Source of the DNA: Palsa-892 sp035556215
Lineage (GTDB): Bacteria; Pseudomonadota; Alphaproteobacteria; Rhizobiales; Xanthobacteraceae
Length of the DNA: 64,000 bases
Direction of reading: 5' to 3'
NCBI GenBank assembly: GCA_035556215.1
Contig: DATMFI010000007.1
Location: 1 to 64,000 of the forward strand
In this document: piece by piece, positions 1-7,083 of the stretch
How the letters are laid out: every line of letters starts with the position of its first letter
How positions within the stretch are numbered: position 1 is the first letter of the stretch
Made by a program: the position numbers and the translations under genes
Notes under the pieces: model-generated
Seen by the model: the letters and a program-made list of their open reading frames with translations, nothing else
Told to the model about the DNA's origin: nothing
Database searches by the model: none

Positions 1-2
1 CG

Positions 3-215
3 CCTCTTGGTGCGTTGCGTGACACCCTTGTATCGTTGATTTTCGACGACGCTCGTCGGAAGGAAATCGCTGCTGCTTGCCAGGGTTTCGTCCGGGAAAA
101 CATGACACTCGACCAATCTGTAGAGCGAATAGTAGCCTGGGCCGAAAGCATGACCGGAAATGGCAACAACCCGAGCGATTCTGAAAAATGCCCTCAACTG
201 GCAGGCCACTGCTGA
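3..215 (+). CDS. C-terminal end of a probable glycosyltransferase (5' end outside window)
   Basis: The reading frame is open from the first bases of the window and ends at a stop at 215, giving about 70 residues. The amphipathic helical pattern, with a conserved-looking VRENMTLDQSVERIV stretch near the end, resembles the C-terminal helix of GT-B (family 1/4) glycosyltransferases. It overlaps the next gene by 28 bases, so the two are probably co-transcribed. The neighbouring acyltransferase and dTDP-sugar genes fit a surface-polysaccharide role. The catalytic part is not in the window, so the family call is an inference from the tail and context only. Confidence 0.45.
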   Translation, partial: PLGALRDTLVSLIFDDARRKEIAAACQGFVRENMTLDQSVERIVAWAESMTGNGNNPSDSEKCPQLAGHC

Positions 216-838
216 TCCTTGGCGCGCGGGATTACGCACCCGTCTTTGCCGACGTCTTCGATGGCGTCTGCGGTCATTCGGTTGTGGGCTTTGTCGAGAA
301 TCTCGACAGGAGAGAATGCGATAATAGGATCTTAGATCTTCCCATTCACTGGATCGCGGACATCGCTGGCCTTGCAGCAGATCACGCTGCGATCTGCTGC
401 CTGGCGACGACGCATAGGGACCGGTTCGTTGGAGATGTCGAGCGGCTGGGCTTCACTTTTCCCTCTCTCGTTCATCCGAGCGCTTTTATTTCGGTGCGCT
501 CCTTGATAGGGCAGGGCACCAGCCTGGATGTAGGTGTCATCGTCGCGGGGTTCAGCCGCATCGGAAACCATGTGCGGATTGGCCGTGGCGCGACGATCGG
601 TCATCACACGGTCATCGAGCCTTTCGTTACGATACATCCGGGCGCGAACATTGCCGGCAACTGCGTTATTGAGACCAAGGCCATTGTCGGAATTGGTGCC
701 ACGGTGATCGACGGATGTCGTATCGGAACGGGTAGTTTCGTGGCCGCCGGTGCAACTGTGACCCGAGATGTTCCACCAAGAGCGCTAGTGGCGGGTTCAC
801 CGGCGAAGATTATACGTGAAGGGTATGGCCCACGTTAG
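188..838 (+). CDS. PglD/NeuD-like sugar O- or N-acyltransferase (left-handed beta-helix)
   Basis: The protein has 216 residues. The N-terminal ~85 residues look like the small Rossmann-like domain of PglD/NeuD proteins (LLILGARDYAPVF). From about residue 90 there are hexapeptide repeats of the left-handed beta-helix (IGNHVRIGRGATIGHHTVI, GIGATVIDGCRIG), ending in the usual AGATVTRDVPPRALVAGSPAK cap region. Family members acetylate amino-sugars on nucleotide carriers, or sialic acid. With rmlA-wecE-rmlB next door, acetylation of a dTDP-4-amino-4,6-dideoxyhexose is a reasonable inference, but O-acetylation cannot be excluded. It overlaps the upstream glycosyltransferase end. Confidence 0.85.
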   Translation: MPSTGRPLLILGARDYAPVFADVFDGVCGHSVVGFVENLDRRECDNRILDLPIHWIADIAGLAADHAAICCLATTHRDRFVGDVERLGFTFPSLVHPSAFISVRSLIGQGTSLDVGVIVAGFSRIGNHVRIGRGATIGHHTVIEPFVTIHPGANIAGNCVIETKAIVGIGATVIDGCRIGTGSFVAAGATVTRDVPPRALVAGSPAKIIREGYGPR

Positions 839-870
839 TATGCGCGAGGAGCGCCTACGGTCGCTCACTG

Positions 871-1134
871 ATGGCTCACCTGTTTCTGCTCACCGCGTCC
901 TCTACGTCTGCTCTAGAAATGACGACCACCGGCATGGGCCTCGGCGGCGAGGTCATTCTCCCCTCATCCTCTTTTACGTTTGGGCAGGAAGCTTGTGCTC
1001 GCGATAACGTCCCGCATATGGGTCGTGCCCGTGGTTCATTGTGCAGGCGTCATTGATATATGACCGTATCATCGACATCGCGCGCTGATCCGGGTGAAGC
1101 GCATTATGTGCCGCTGCATTCGGCTCTACATTAA
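871..1134 (+). pseudogene. Decayed WecE/DegT-type sugar aminotransferase remnant
   Basis: Three short blocks in different frames line up in order with the intact aminotransferase at 2292-3446. The first block, from 883, reads LLTASSTSALEM and then GGEVILPSSSFTF, against LLTSSCTAALEM and GDEVIMPSFTF in the intact copy. Near 1030 a second frame reads VVHCAG, against VVHYAG. DRIIDIAR (about 1060-1085) is out of frame and matches DRINKIAR. At 1099-1134 HYVPLHSAL precedes a stop and matches HYIPLHSAL. Large internal parts, including the PLP-lysine region, are missing. This is a frameshifted, internally deleted relic. The nucleotide similarity is modest, so it is probably an old paralogue and not a recent duplication. 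Confidence 0.75.
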
Positions 1135-1375
1135 TCTCCCCTAGTCGGGGCAATATTCCTACTCTTTAAGACGCCATCTAAAACTCGGAGGGTGGGTGCT
1201 TTCTAGGCTAATTAAGCTATTCACCAACCCAATTCGAACCTTGCAGACGCGCTTTGCCATCGCGGATAGACAACTTATACAATAGAATTCGTCAGAAGCT
1301 TCCTATACAAATTTAGCCGTCAATGCCAAATCGGCCGGGAAGGCTCATTGCAAACGCCGTTATTGATGTCGGTAC

Positions 1376-2299
1376 TTGTCTAATGAAAACGGAACAGAAC
1401 CTCGAAGCTGTAAAAAAAAGCGTAAGGGAATTGTTCTGGCCGGGGGCTTTGGCAGCAGGCTCTATCCGCTGACGCGCGGCATCTCCAAGCAACTCTTGCC
1501 GGTTTTCGACAAGCCGCTGATTTATTATCCTATCGCCACACTGATTTTGGCCGGTGTCCGTGAAGTGTTGTTCATCACCACTGCGGAGGATTGCCAATCC
1601 TTCAAACGAACGCTTGGCGATGGTTCGCAGTGGGGCATGTCATTCGACTACGCTATTCAAGACTACCCTCGCGGCTTGGCGGATGCCTATCGTATTGGTC
1701 GGTCATTTTTGGCCGGTAGCCCAAGCGTCCTCATCTTGGGAGACAACATTTTTTTTGGTCACGGATTACAGCTTTTGCTCGACCGGGCAATGATTACGCC
1801 GGGCGCGACAATCTTCAGCAGCTTAGTGCGCGACCCGCAGCGGTTTGGAATTGTCGAGATCGATCAAGACAAACGTCCGCTGAGTATCGTGGAAAAGCCT
1901 GAAGCGCCGCAGTCACGGTGGGCTATCACCGGTCTTTATTTCATGGACGAGCGAGCTAGCGACTATGCCGATTCGATTAAGCCGTCTCCGCGCGGAGAGC
2001 TCGAAATTGTGTCGCTACTTCAGCGTTACCTGGACGATGGCGAGCTTACCGTTCAAACGCTGCATCGAGGATATGCTTGGTTAGATGCTGGAACGCATGA
2101 AAGCCTTCATCAAGCTGGCGAGTTTGTAAAGACGCTTCAAGACAGACAGGGGCTTCTCGTCTCTTCGCCGGAGGAAGTTGCATACAGACGAGGACTTATT
2201 ACGCTGGACCAACTCGCCGCACTTGCCCAAATACACGGACATTCCTCGTACGGAGCCGCACTTGCCGACCTCGTCGCTCAAGAACGACAAGATGCGTGA
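1376..2299 (+). CDS. rmlA: Glucose-1-phosphate thymidylyltransferase RmlA
   Basis: It makes dTDP-glucose from dTTP and glucose-1-phosphate, the first step to dTDP-deoxysugars. The 307-residue length is near the family's usual ~290. The nucleotide-binding signature GIVLAGGFGSRLYPLT lies at residues 18-33, followed by SKQLLPVFDKPLIYYP. GDNIFFG and the VEKP motif are present. The only in-frame initiator before the conserved core is TTG at 1376, because a stop lies at 1364, so the protein carries a short lysine-rich extension (CKKKRK). It overlaps the following gene by 8 bases. Base composition is AT-rich relative to the rest of the window. Confidence 0.93.
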   Translation: MSNENGTEPRSCKKKRKGIVLAGGFGSRLYPLTRGISKQLLPVFDKPLIYYPIATLILAGVREVLFITTAEDCQSFKRTLGDGSQWGMSFDYAIQDYPRGLADAYRIGRSFLAGSPSVLILGDNIFFGHGLQLLLDRAMITPGATIFSSLVRDPQRFGIVEIDQDKRPLSIVEKPEAPQSRWAITGLYFMDERASDYADSIKPSPRGELEIVSLLQRYLDDGELTVQTLHRGYAWLDAGTHESLHQAGEFVKTLQDRQGLLVSSPEEVAYRRGLITLDQLAALAQIHGHSSYGAALADLVAQERQDA

Positions 2300-3446
2300 T
2301 ATTCCTTTTAATATTCCGCCAGTCCTGGGGGAGGAGTTGTTCCTTATTAAGGACGCGATACAGCGGCGCAAACTTGGCGGCGATGGTTATTATACGCAAT
2401 GTTGCGAGAAATGGCTTGAAAATAGACTTGGTTGTTCAAGGGCCCTTCTGACCTCATCCTGCACCGCTGCTTTAGAGATGGCAGCGTTGCTTTTGCAGCT
2501 GAAGCCCGGCGATGAAGTTATCATGCCTTCGTTCACTTTCTCGTCGACAGCCAATGCCGTTGCACTGCGTGGCGCCGTACCGGTCTTTGCGGATATTTGC
2601 CCTCAGACCATGAATATCGATGTCGATGGAATCGAATGTCTGATTACAGGCGCGACCAAGGCAATTTTCGTGGTTCATTATGCGGGCCGCGTCCCGGACA
2701 TGGATCGTATCAATAAGATTGCAAGGCGTCATGGATTGGCTGTCGTCGAGGATGCCGCCCAGTCCCTAGGGTCGACTTACAAAAGCCGGCCCGCCGGCAC
2801 ACACTCTGATTTCGCTGCCATCAGTTTCCATGAGACCAAGAATGTCGTTTGTGGCGAAGGCGGAGCGTTGATCATAAACAACCCACGATATATCGAGCGG
2901 GCTATTATCCTCCGTGAGAAAGGCACGAACCGAAAAGCGTTTCTTGAAGGACAGGTCGACAAATATACATGGGTGGATATTGGCTCGTCGTTTCTTCCGT
3001 CTGAAATTGTGGCTGCTTACCTATGGTGCCAGCTTCGTGCGACGGATCTCATCACGGCCGATCGGCTAAATACTTGGCGTGCCTACCGCGAATCGTTTGC
3101 TCAAGTGAAGGAAATGTTTGGTGCGGATTTGCCTGCTCCCTGCGATGAGAACTCAACTATAAATGGCCATATTTTCCATCTTCTTTTACGCAAATCCTCA
3201 CAGCGCGAGAAATTCATCACGGGTATGAAAGCTCGAGGAGTTACTTGCAGCTTTCACTATATCCCCCTTCACTCAGCGCTCGCCGGGCGGAGGTTCGGCA
3301 GAACCCAACCTGACTGCCCTGTGTGCGATAGCGTTTCGTCGCGTTTGGTTCGATTGCCGCTCTATTACGGGATGGATGAAGCGGATGTTTCGTACGTGGT
3401 GAACGCTACGCTCAACACGCTCTCGGAACTCTCATTTCACTCGTAG
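2292..3446 (+). CDS. wecE: dTDP-4-amino-4,6-dideoxygalactose transaminase (WecE/RffA type)
   Basis: This is a PLP-dependent DegT/DnrJ/EryC1-family sugar aminotransferase of 384 residues. It should convert dTDP-4-keto-6-deoxyglucose to dTDP-4-amino-4,6-dideoxygalactose using glutamate. Visible motifs are TSSCTAALEMAAL, GDEVIMPSFTFSSTANA, VVEDAAQSLGS and SFHETKN, where the lysine after HET is the expected PLP lysine, and HYIPLHSA. The N-terminal MRDIPFNIPPV matches the start of WecE proteins, so ATG 2292 is preferred over the upstream TTG. It overlaps rmlA by 8 bases and is followed 6 bases later by rmlB. A broken relative lies upstream at 871-1134. Confidence 0.92.
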   Translation: MRDIPFNIPPVLGEELFLIKDAIQRRKLGGDGYYTQCCEKWLENRLGCSRALLTSSCTAALEMAALLLQLKPGDEVIMPSFTFSSTANAVALRGAVPVFADICPQTMNIDVDGIECLITGATKAIFVVHYAGRVPDMDRINKIARRHGLAVVEDAAQSLGSTYKSRPAGTHSDFAAISFHETKNVVCGEGGALIINNPRYIERAIILREKGTNRKAFLEGQVDKYTWVDIGSSFLPSEIVAAYLWCQLRATDLITADRLNTWRAYRESFAQVKEMFGADLPAPCDENSTINGHIFHLLLRKSSQREKFITGMKARGVTCSFHYIPLHSALAGRRFGRTQPDCPVCDSVSSRLVRLPLYYGMDEADVSYVVNATLNTLSELSFHS

Positions 3447-3452
3447 GGCCTC

Positions 3453-4472
3453 ATGCGATTACTGATCACCGGCGGCGCGGGCTTCATAGGATCGGCGGCC
3501 TGCCGCTATTTCATTCACAAAGGCTACGAGGTCTGTAACGTTGACAAGTTGACGTATGCCGCCAACGTCAACAGTCTCCGCACCATCCAAAATCACACGA
3601 GATATCACTTCGTGCAGGAGGATATCTGTAACGCTCGTCGAATTCGGGATATCGTTTTTAGTTTCAAGCCCTCAGCAATTTTGCACCTTGCGGCGGAGAG
3701 CCATGTCGACCGTTCAATTTTGGATAGCTCTGCTTTTCTTCAGACCAATGTGATAGGGACAACAGTCCTACTAAACGTCGCTGTCGAGTATCGTAAATCG
3801 TCTGATTGTCCGGAGGCGTTTCGATTTCATCACGTATCGACGGATGAAGTTTATGGAGACTTGGCCTTCGGCGAGGGCGCTTTTTTAGAAACGACGCCTT
3901 ACAATCCGTCATCACCGTATTCGGCCTCAAAAGCCGCAAGCGATTTCATGGTTTCGAGTTGGCATCGTACTTATGGCCTTCCGGTTGTCATATCTAATTG
4001 TTCCAATAACTATGGTCCGTTTCAAAACCCCGAGAAACTTATTCCGCTTACGATTGTAAATGCGTTGCAAGGAAAATCACTGCCGGTTTACGGGGATGGG
4101 CTCAATGTCCGCGATTGGCTTTATGTGGACGACCACATCGAAGCTCTTGATAAAATCATGACCCACGGGAGCTTGGGTGGACGTTATAATATTGGGGGCT
4201 GTAACGAATGGCGCAACATTGATGTCGTTCAACTTATTTGCAGCATTCTCGATAAAAGGCAGTCACGATCCGATGGTAAGAGCTACGCAGAACAGGTGCG
4301 CTTCGTATCGGACCGGCCTGGTCACGATCGTCGCTATGCCATCGATGCGAGCAAACTGAAAAGTGAGCTTGCGTGGATGCCTAGACATGATTTTGAAACC
4401 GGATTGAAGAAGACTGTCGAGTGGTATCTCGAGAACACCTGGTGGTGGACTGGGCGTGATAAGACAGCTTGA
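3453..4472 (+). CDS. rmlB: dTDP-glucose 4,6-dehydratase RmlB
   Basis: This extended SDR enzyme has 339 residues. It converts dTDP-glucose to dTDP-4-keto-6-deoxyglucose, the substrate of the WecE enzyme encoded just upstream. The NAD site MRLLITGGAGFIGSA opens the protein. HLAAESHVDRSI, the active-site STDEVYGDL and the catalytic pair in YSASKAASD (Tyr-x3-Lys) are all present, as is NCSNNYGP. The gene closes the rmlA-wecE-rmlB set. No rmlC or rmlD is seen, so the product is more likely a 4-amino-sugar than rhamnose. Confidence 0.95.
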   Translation: MRLLITGGAGFIGSAACRYFIHKGYEVCNVDKLTYAANVNSLRTIQNHTRYHFVQEDICNARRIRDIVFSFKPSAILHLAAESHVDRSILDSSAFLQTNVIGTTVLLNVAVEYRKSSDCPEAFRFHHVSTDEVYGDLAFGEGAFLETTPYNPSSPYSASKAASDFMVSSWHRTYGLPVVISNCSNNYGPFQNPEKLIPLTIVNALQGKSLPVYGDGLNVRDWLYVDDHIEALDKIMTHGSLGGRYNIGGCNEWRNIDVVQLICSILDKRQSRSDGKSYAEQVRFVSDRPGHDRRYAIDASKLKSELAWMPRHDFETGLKKTVEWYLENTWWWTGRDKTA

Positions 4473-4514
4473 GCTCCCGGTATTTTAGATGTTCTCAGAA
4501 CTTGGTTTTAATGT

Positions 4515-4542
4515 TTGAAGCTCTGAACTTTCGCAGCTTCAA
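4515..4542 (+). terminator. Inverted repeat after rmlB, possible terminator
   Basis: Perfect 8-base arms TTGAAGCT (4515-4522) and AGCTTCAA (4535-4542) enclose a 12-base loop, 43 bases after the rmlB stop. There is no clear T-run, so a terminator role is tentative. The right arm overlaps the end of the DUF2950-like remnant on the other strand. Confidence 0.35.
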
Positions 4543-4811
4543 AGGCCGTTCTTGAATTGAAGTGATTCCGATTGCGTCGATCGCAATCTCGTTGGGATTA
4601 ACAGGTCTGAAATCGGTTGCGCCGGATAGGCGACGAGGGCAAAGCCGCCGATCATTTTGTTTTTGACGACGTAATTGACCGATCCGCCGGGTGCGGAAGC
4701 GCCCTGTTCGGTGGGCACTTTATAATAGTAGCCGTGATAGGGGCTTCGATCGCCTGTGAGTTTATAGCCTTCGCGGTCCGCCTCGGCCGCGAATTCGCCA
4801 AGCGGGCTATC
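4539..4811 (-). pseudogene. DUF2950-like protein remnant (C-terminal part)
   Basis: Read on the minus strand from 4811, the frame gives a coherent stretch beginning DSPLGEFAAEADREGYKL. It continues with SPYHGYYYKVPTEQG, APGGSVNYVV and MIGGFALVAYPAQP, which from memory resembles the conserved C-terminal core of DUF2950 proteins. A stop codon lies directly upstream in the same frame and there is no start. After AYPAQP the family's expected C-terminal residues are replaced by unrelated sequence ending at a stop at 4539-4541. The piece is therefore truncated at both ends. Function of the family is unknown to me. It lies at the boundary between the AT-rich polysaccharide block and the GC-rich fdh operon. 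Confidence 0.6.
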
Positions 4812-4856
4812 TTACCGCCGGCGTAATGTCTTCTTGAGCGTGCCGAACGGCTCATG

Positions 4857-4882
4857 AGATTTGGTCATCAGATTTGGTCATC
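4857..4882 (+). repeat. Perfect tandem 13-base duplication
   Basis: AGATTTGGTCATC is present twice head to tail (4857-4869 and 4870-4882). It lies in the non-coding boundary region between the DUF2950 remnant and the formate dehydrogenase operon, and looks like a slippage duplication. No function is implied. Confidence 0.8.
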
Positions 4883-4958
4883 GTGCACTGCACCGAGTCG
4901 CTGATTGCCAGCCTCGCCGCGCGCTTATGACGAGCAAAAATCCGGACGCGTGCAGACA

Positions 4959-5009
4959 CCTTCATAAATGAGCAACCGCCTTCATATGTCATGTGTAGGC
5001 GCCTTCATA
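4959..5009 (+). repeat. Three direct repeats CCTTCATA upstream of the formate dehydrogenase operon
   Basis: CCTTCATA occurs at 4959-4966, 4979-4986 and 5002-5009, with start-to-start spacings of 20 and 23 bases, about two helical turns each. The second and third copies share the longer form CGCCTTCATAT. The last copy ends 60 bases before the fdh start codon, a position that would suit a transcriptional activator bound as tandem dimers. Regulatory function is inferred. Confidence 0.5.
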
Positions 5010-5069
5010 TATTAGGACCGCATGCATGGTGGTATGTGAAATACATCGAGCAGCGCACTGGAGGCAGAT

Positions 5070-7058
5070 ATGGGTAGACAAGGGAAGCAGAATTACACTC
5101 GGCTCACCGAGCCGCTCGTCCGCGATAATGGTGTATTGCGGCCCGCCTCCTGGGACGAAGCTCTTGATCGCGCCGCCGAAGGCTTCCGCCGTAACCACGA
5201 CCTCCACGGCCCCGACTCGTTTGGCATGTTTTCTTGCTCGCGCTCGACCAACGAGATGAACTTCATCGCGCAGAAGTTTGCGCGGGCGGTGATCGGCACC
5301 AACAACATCGATTCCTGTAATCGAACTTGACACGCTCCAAGCGTCGCCGGTCTGGTGACTGTATTTGGAGCGGGCGGTGGTACGTCATCCTACCGCGAGA
5401 TCGAAGATGCTGATCTGATCGTCTTCTGGGGCTCCAATGCCCGGGAAGCGCACCCGATTTTTTTCCATCACGCCCTGAAGGGAATCCATAAGGGCGCGAA
5501 GGTCTATGCGGTCGACCCGCGCCGGTCCATGACGGCCGAGTGGGCCGACAATTGGCTTGGTCTCGACGTCGGCACCGACGTCGCACTGGCTTATGGTGTG
5601 GGCCGCGAAATCATCCACGCCGGATTGGTCAACAAGGAGTTCGTTGCGAACGCGACCACCGGGTTTGAGGAATATGTCGCCGCATGCGAGCCGTGGACGC
5701 TGGAAGCCACGTCCCGCGAGACGGGAGTGCCCGCTGATTTGATCCGTGAACTCGCGCACGACTACGCCAAGGCGAAGCGCGCGCAGCTGTGCTGGACGCT
5801 CGGCATCACGGAGCATCACAACGGCACCGACAACGTGCGCGCGCTGTGCAATCTCGCGCTACTCACCGGCCAGGTCGGCCGTTGGGGCGCCGGTCTCGTT
5901 CCGGTGCGCGGCCAGAACAATGTTCAGGGCGGCGGCGACATGGGGGCGATCCCCAAGAATCTGCCGGGGTTCCAGAGCGTCGAGAATCCCGAGCATCGGG
6001 CGAAGTTCGAGCGCATGTGGGGCGTCACATTGCCGTCAAAGGGCGGTTTAACGCTCTCGGAGATGATGGAGGCGATGGACGAGGGACATCTCACCAGCGT
6101 CTACATCATCGGTGAGAACCCGGTGCAGTCCGACGCCGACACCACGGCGGTGGCCAGGCGGCTGGAGAATCTGGATCATCTCGTGGTGCAGGACATCTTC
6201 CTCACCAAGACGGCCACGTATGCCGACGTGGTGCTCCCTTCCACCGCGGCGTGGTGTGAAAGCGAAGGCACTTTCACCAGCAGTGAACGGCGAGTTCAAC
6301 TCGTACGCAAAGCATTGGAGCCGCCCGGGAGCGCAAAGGACGATATCGAGATCATGCGCCTGATCGCAGAACGTCTGGGGCATCATTGGCCGGTGCAGAC
6401 TGCGGAACAGGTTTGGGACGAGTTGCGCGCGCTTTCACCGGCGCATCACGGAATGTCGTACAAGATGCTCGAGGAACGGGGCGGATTGCAGTGGCCGTTC
6501 CCTGACGAGAACGGGCCCGAGTCGCCGTTCCTGCACGGCCGGCTCTGGGAGAAGGATCCCGCGAAGCGCGGGCGTCCGGCACCGTTCGGCATCGTCGAGC
6601 ACAAACTCCCGGTGGACAAGCTCAACGACGAGTACCCGCTGCGCCTGACGACCGGGCGGCGGCTGACCGACTACAACACCGGCGTACAATCCGGCGGCTT
6701 CAACTCGCCGATCCGCGTCGGTGCCTGCGTCGATATTTCTCCGGAGGACATGCTTCAGCTGGGTATTAATGAAGGCGAGGTAGTCCGGGTGTCCTCGCGC
6801 CGCGGATCCGTACTGGCGGCCGCGCGCCGGGATCCGGGGCTTCGTCCTGGATTGCTCTTCATGGCCTGCAACTTCCCTGACGAAATGGATACCAACGCGC
6901 TCACCATCGAGGCGAACGATCCGATCGCCAAAACTGCGGAGTTCAAGGCGACAGCGGTCAAGTTGTCGAAGACCAACGACAAACTGAGCGATGAGAGTTT
7001 CGTTGCCGGCATCGTCGATCACGAACGCCAAGGCAACGAATTCGCGACCGCAAAATAG
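5070..7058 (+). CDS. fdsA: Selenocysteine-containing NAD-dependent formate dehydrogenase, catalytic (C-terminal) part of FdsA, split gene
   Basis: Formate is oxidised at a molybdenum or tungsten bis-pyranopterin centre. The 662-residue frame is interrupted by a single TGA at codon 87 in CNRT-TGA-HAPSVAGL, exactly where FdsA/FdhF enzymes carry the metal-ligand Cys or Sec. A SECIS-like hairpin follows it, so TGA is read as selenocysteine. Further motifs are GAGGGTSSYREIEDADL, WGSNAREAHPIFFHH, GLVPVRGQNNVQG and the C-terminal molybdopterin dinucleotide-binding domain (RLTTGRRLTDYNTG). The protein starts at about the position after the N-terminal 4Fe-4S domain of normal FdsA. That missing N-terminal portion is encoded by the third gene (8940-9863). 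A good GGAGG ribosome site precedes ATG 5070. Confidence 0.92.
5328..5359 (+). promoter_or_regulatory. Bacterial SECIS element at the in-frame TGA of fdsA
   Basis: TGA (5328-5330) is followed after 12 bases by stem GTCGCC (5343-5348), loop GGTCT (5349-5353) and stem GGTGAC (5354-5359). The arms pair fully, with one G-U. The GGTCT apical loop matches the SelB-binding loop known from E. coli fdhF, and the loop lies at the expected distance from the TGA. Confidence 0.85.
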
Positions 7059-7083
7059 GAAGCGAAATAGGGAAGGATGAGCT

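Noticed and set aside
4617..4826. Plus-strand frame of 69 codons in the island boundary
   Set aside because: It is antisense to the DUF2950-like remnant, whose translation is the more protein-like one.
5328..5330. TGA splitting the first formate dehydrogenase gene into a short and a long frame, as in a pseudogene
   Set aside because: It lies at the exact Cys/Sec active-site codon, is followed by a GGTCT-loop hairpin, and selA is present. Selenocysteine explains it better.
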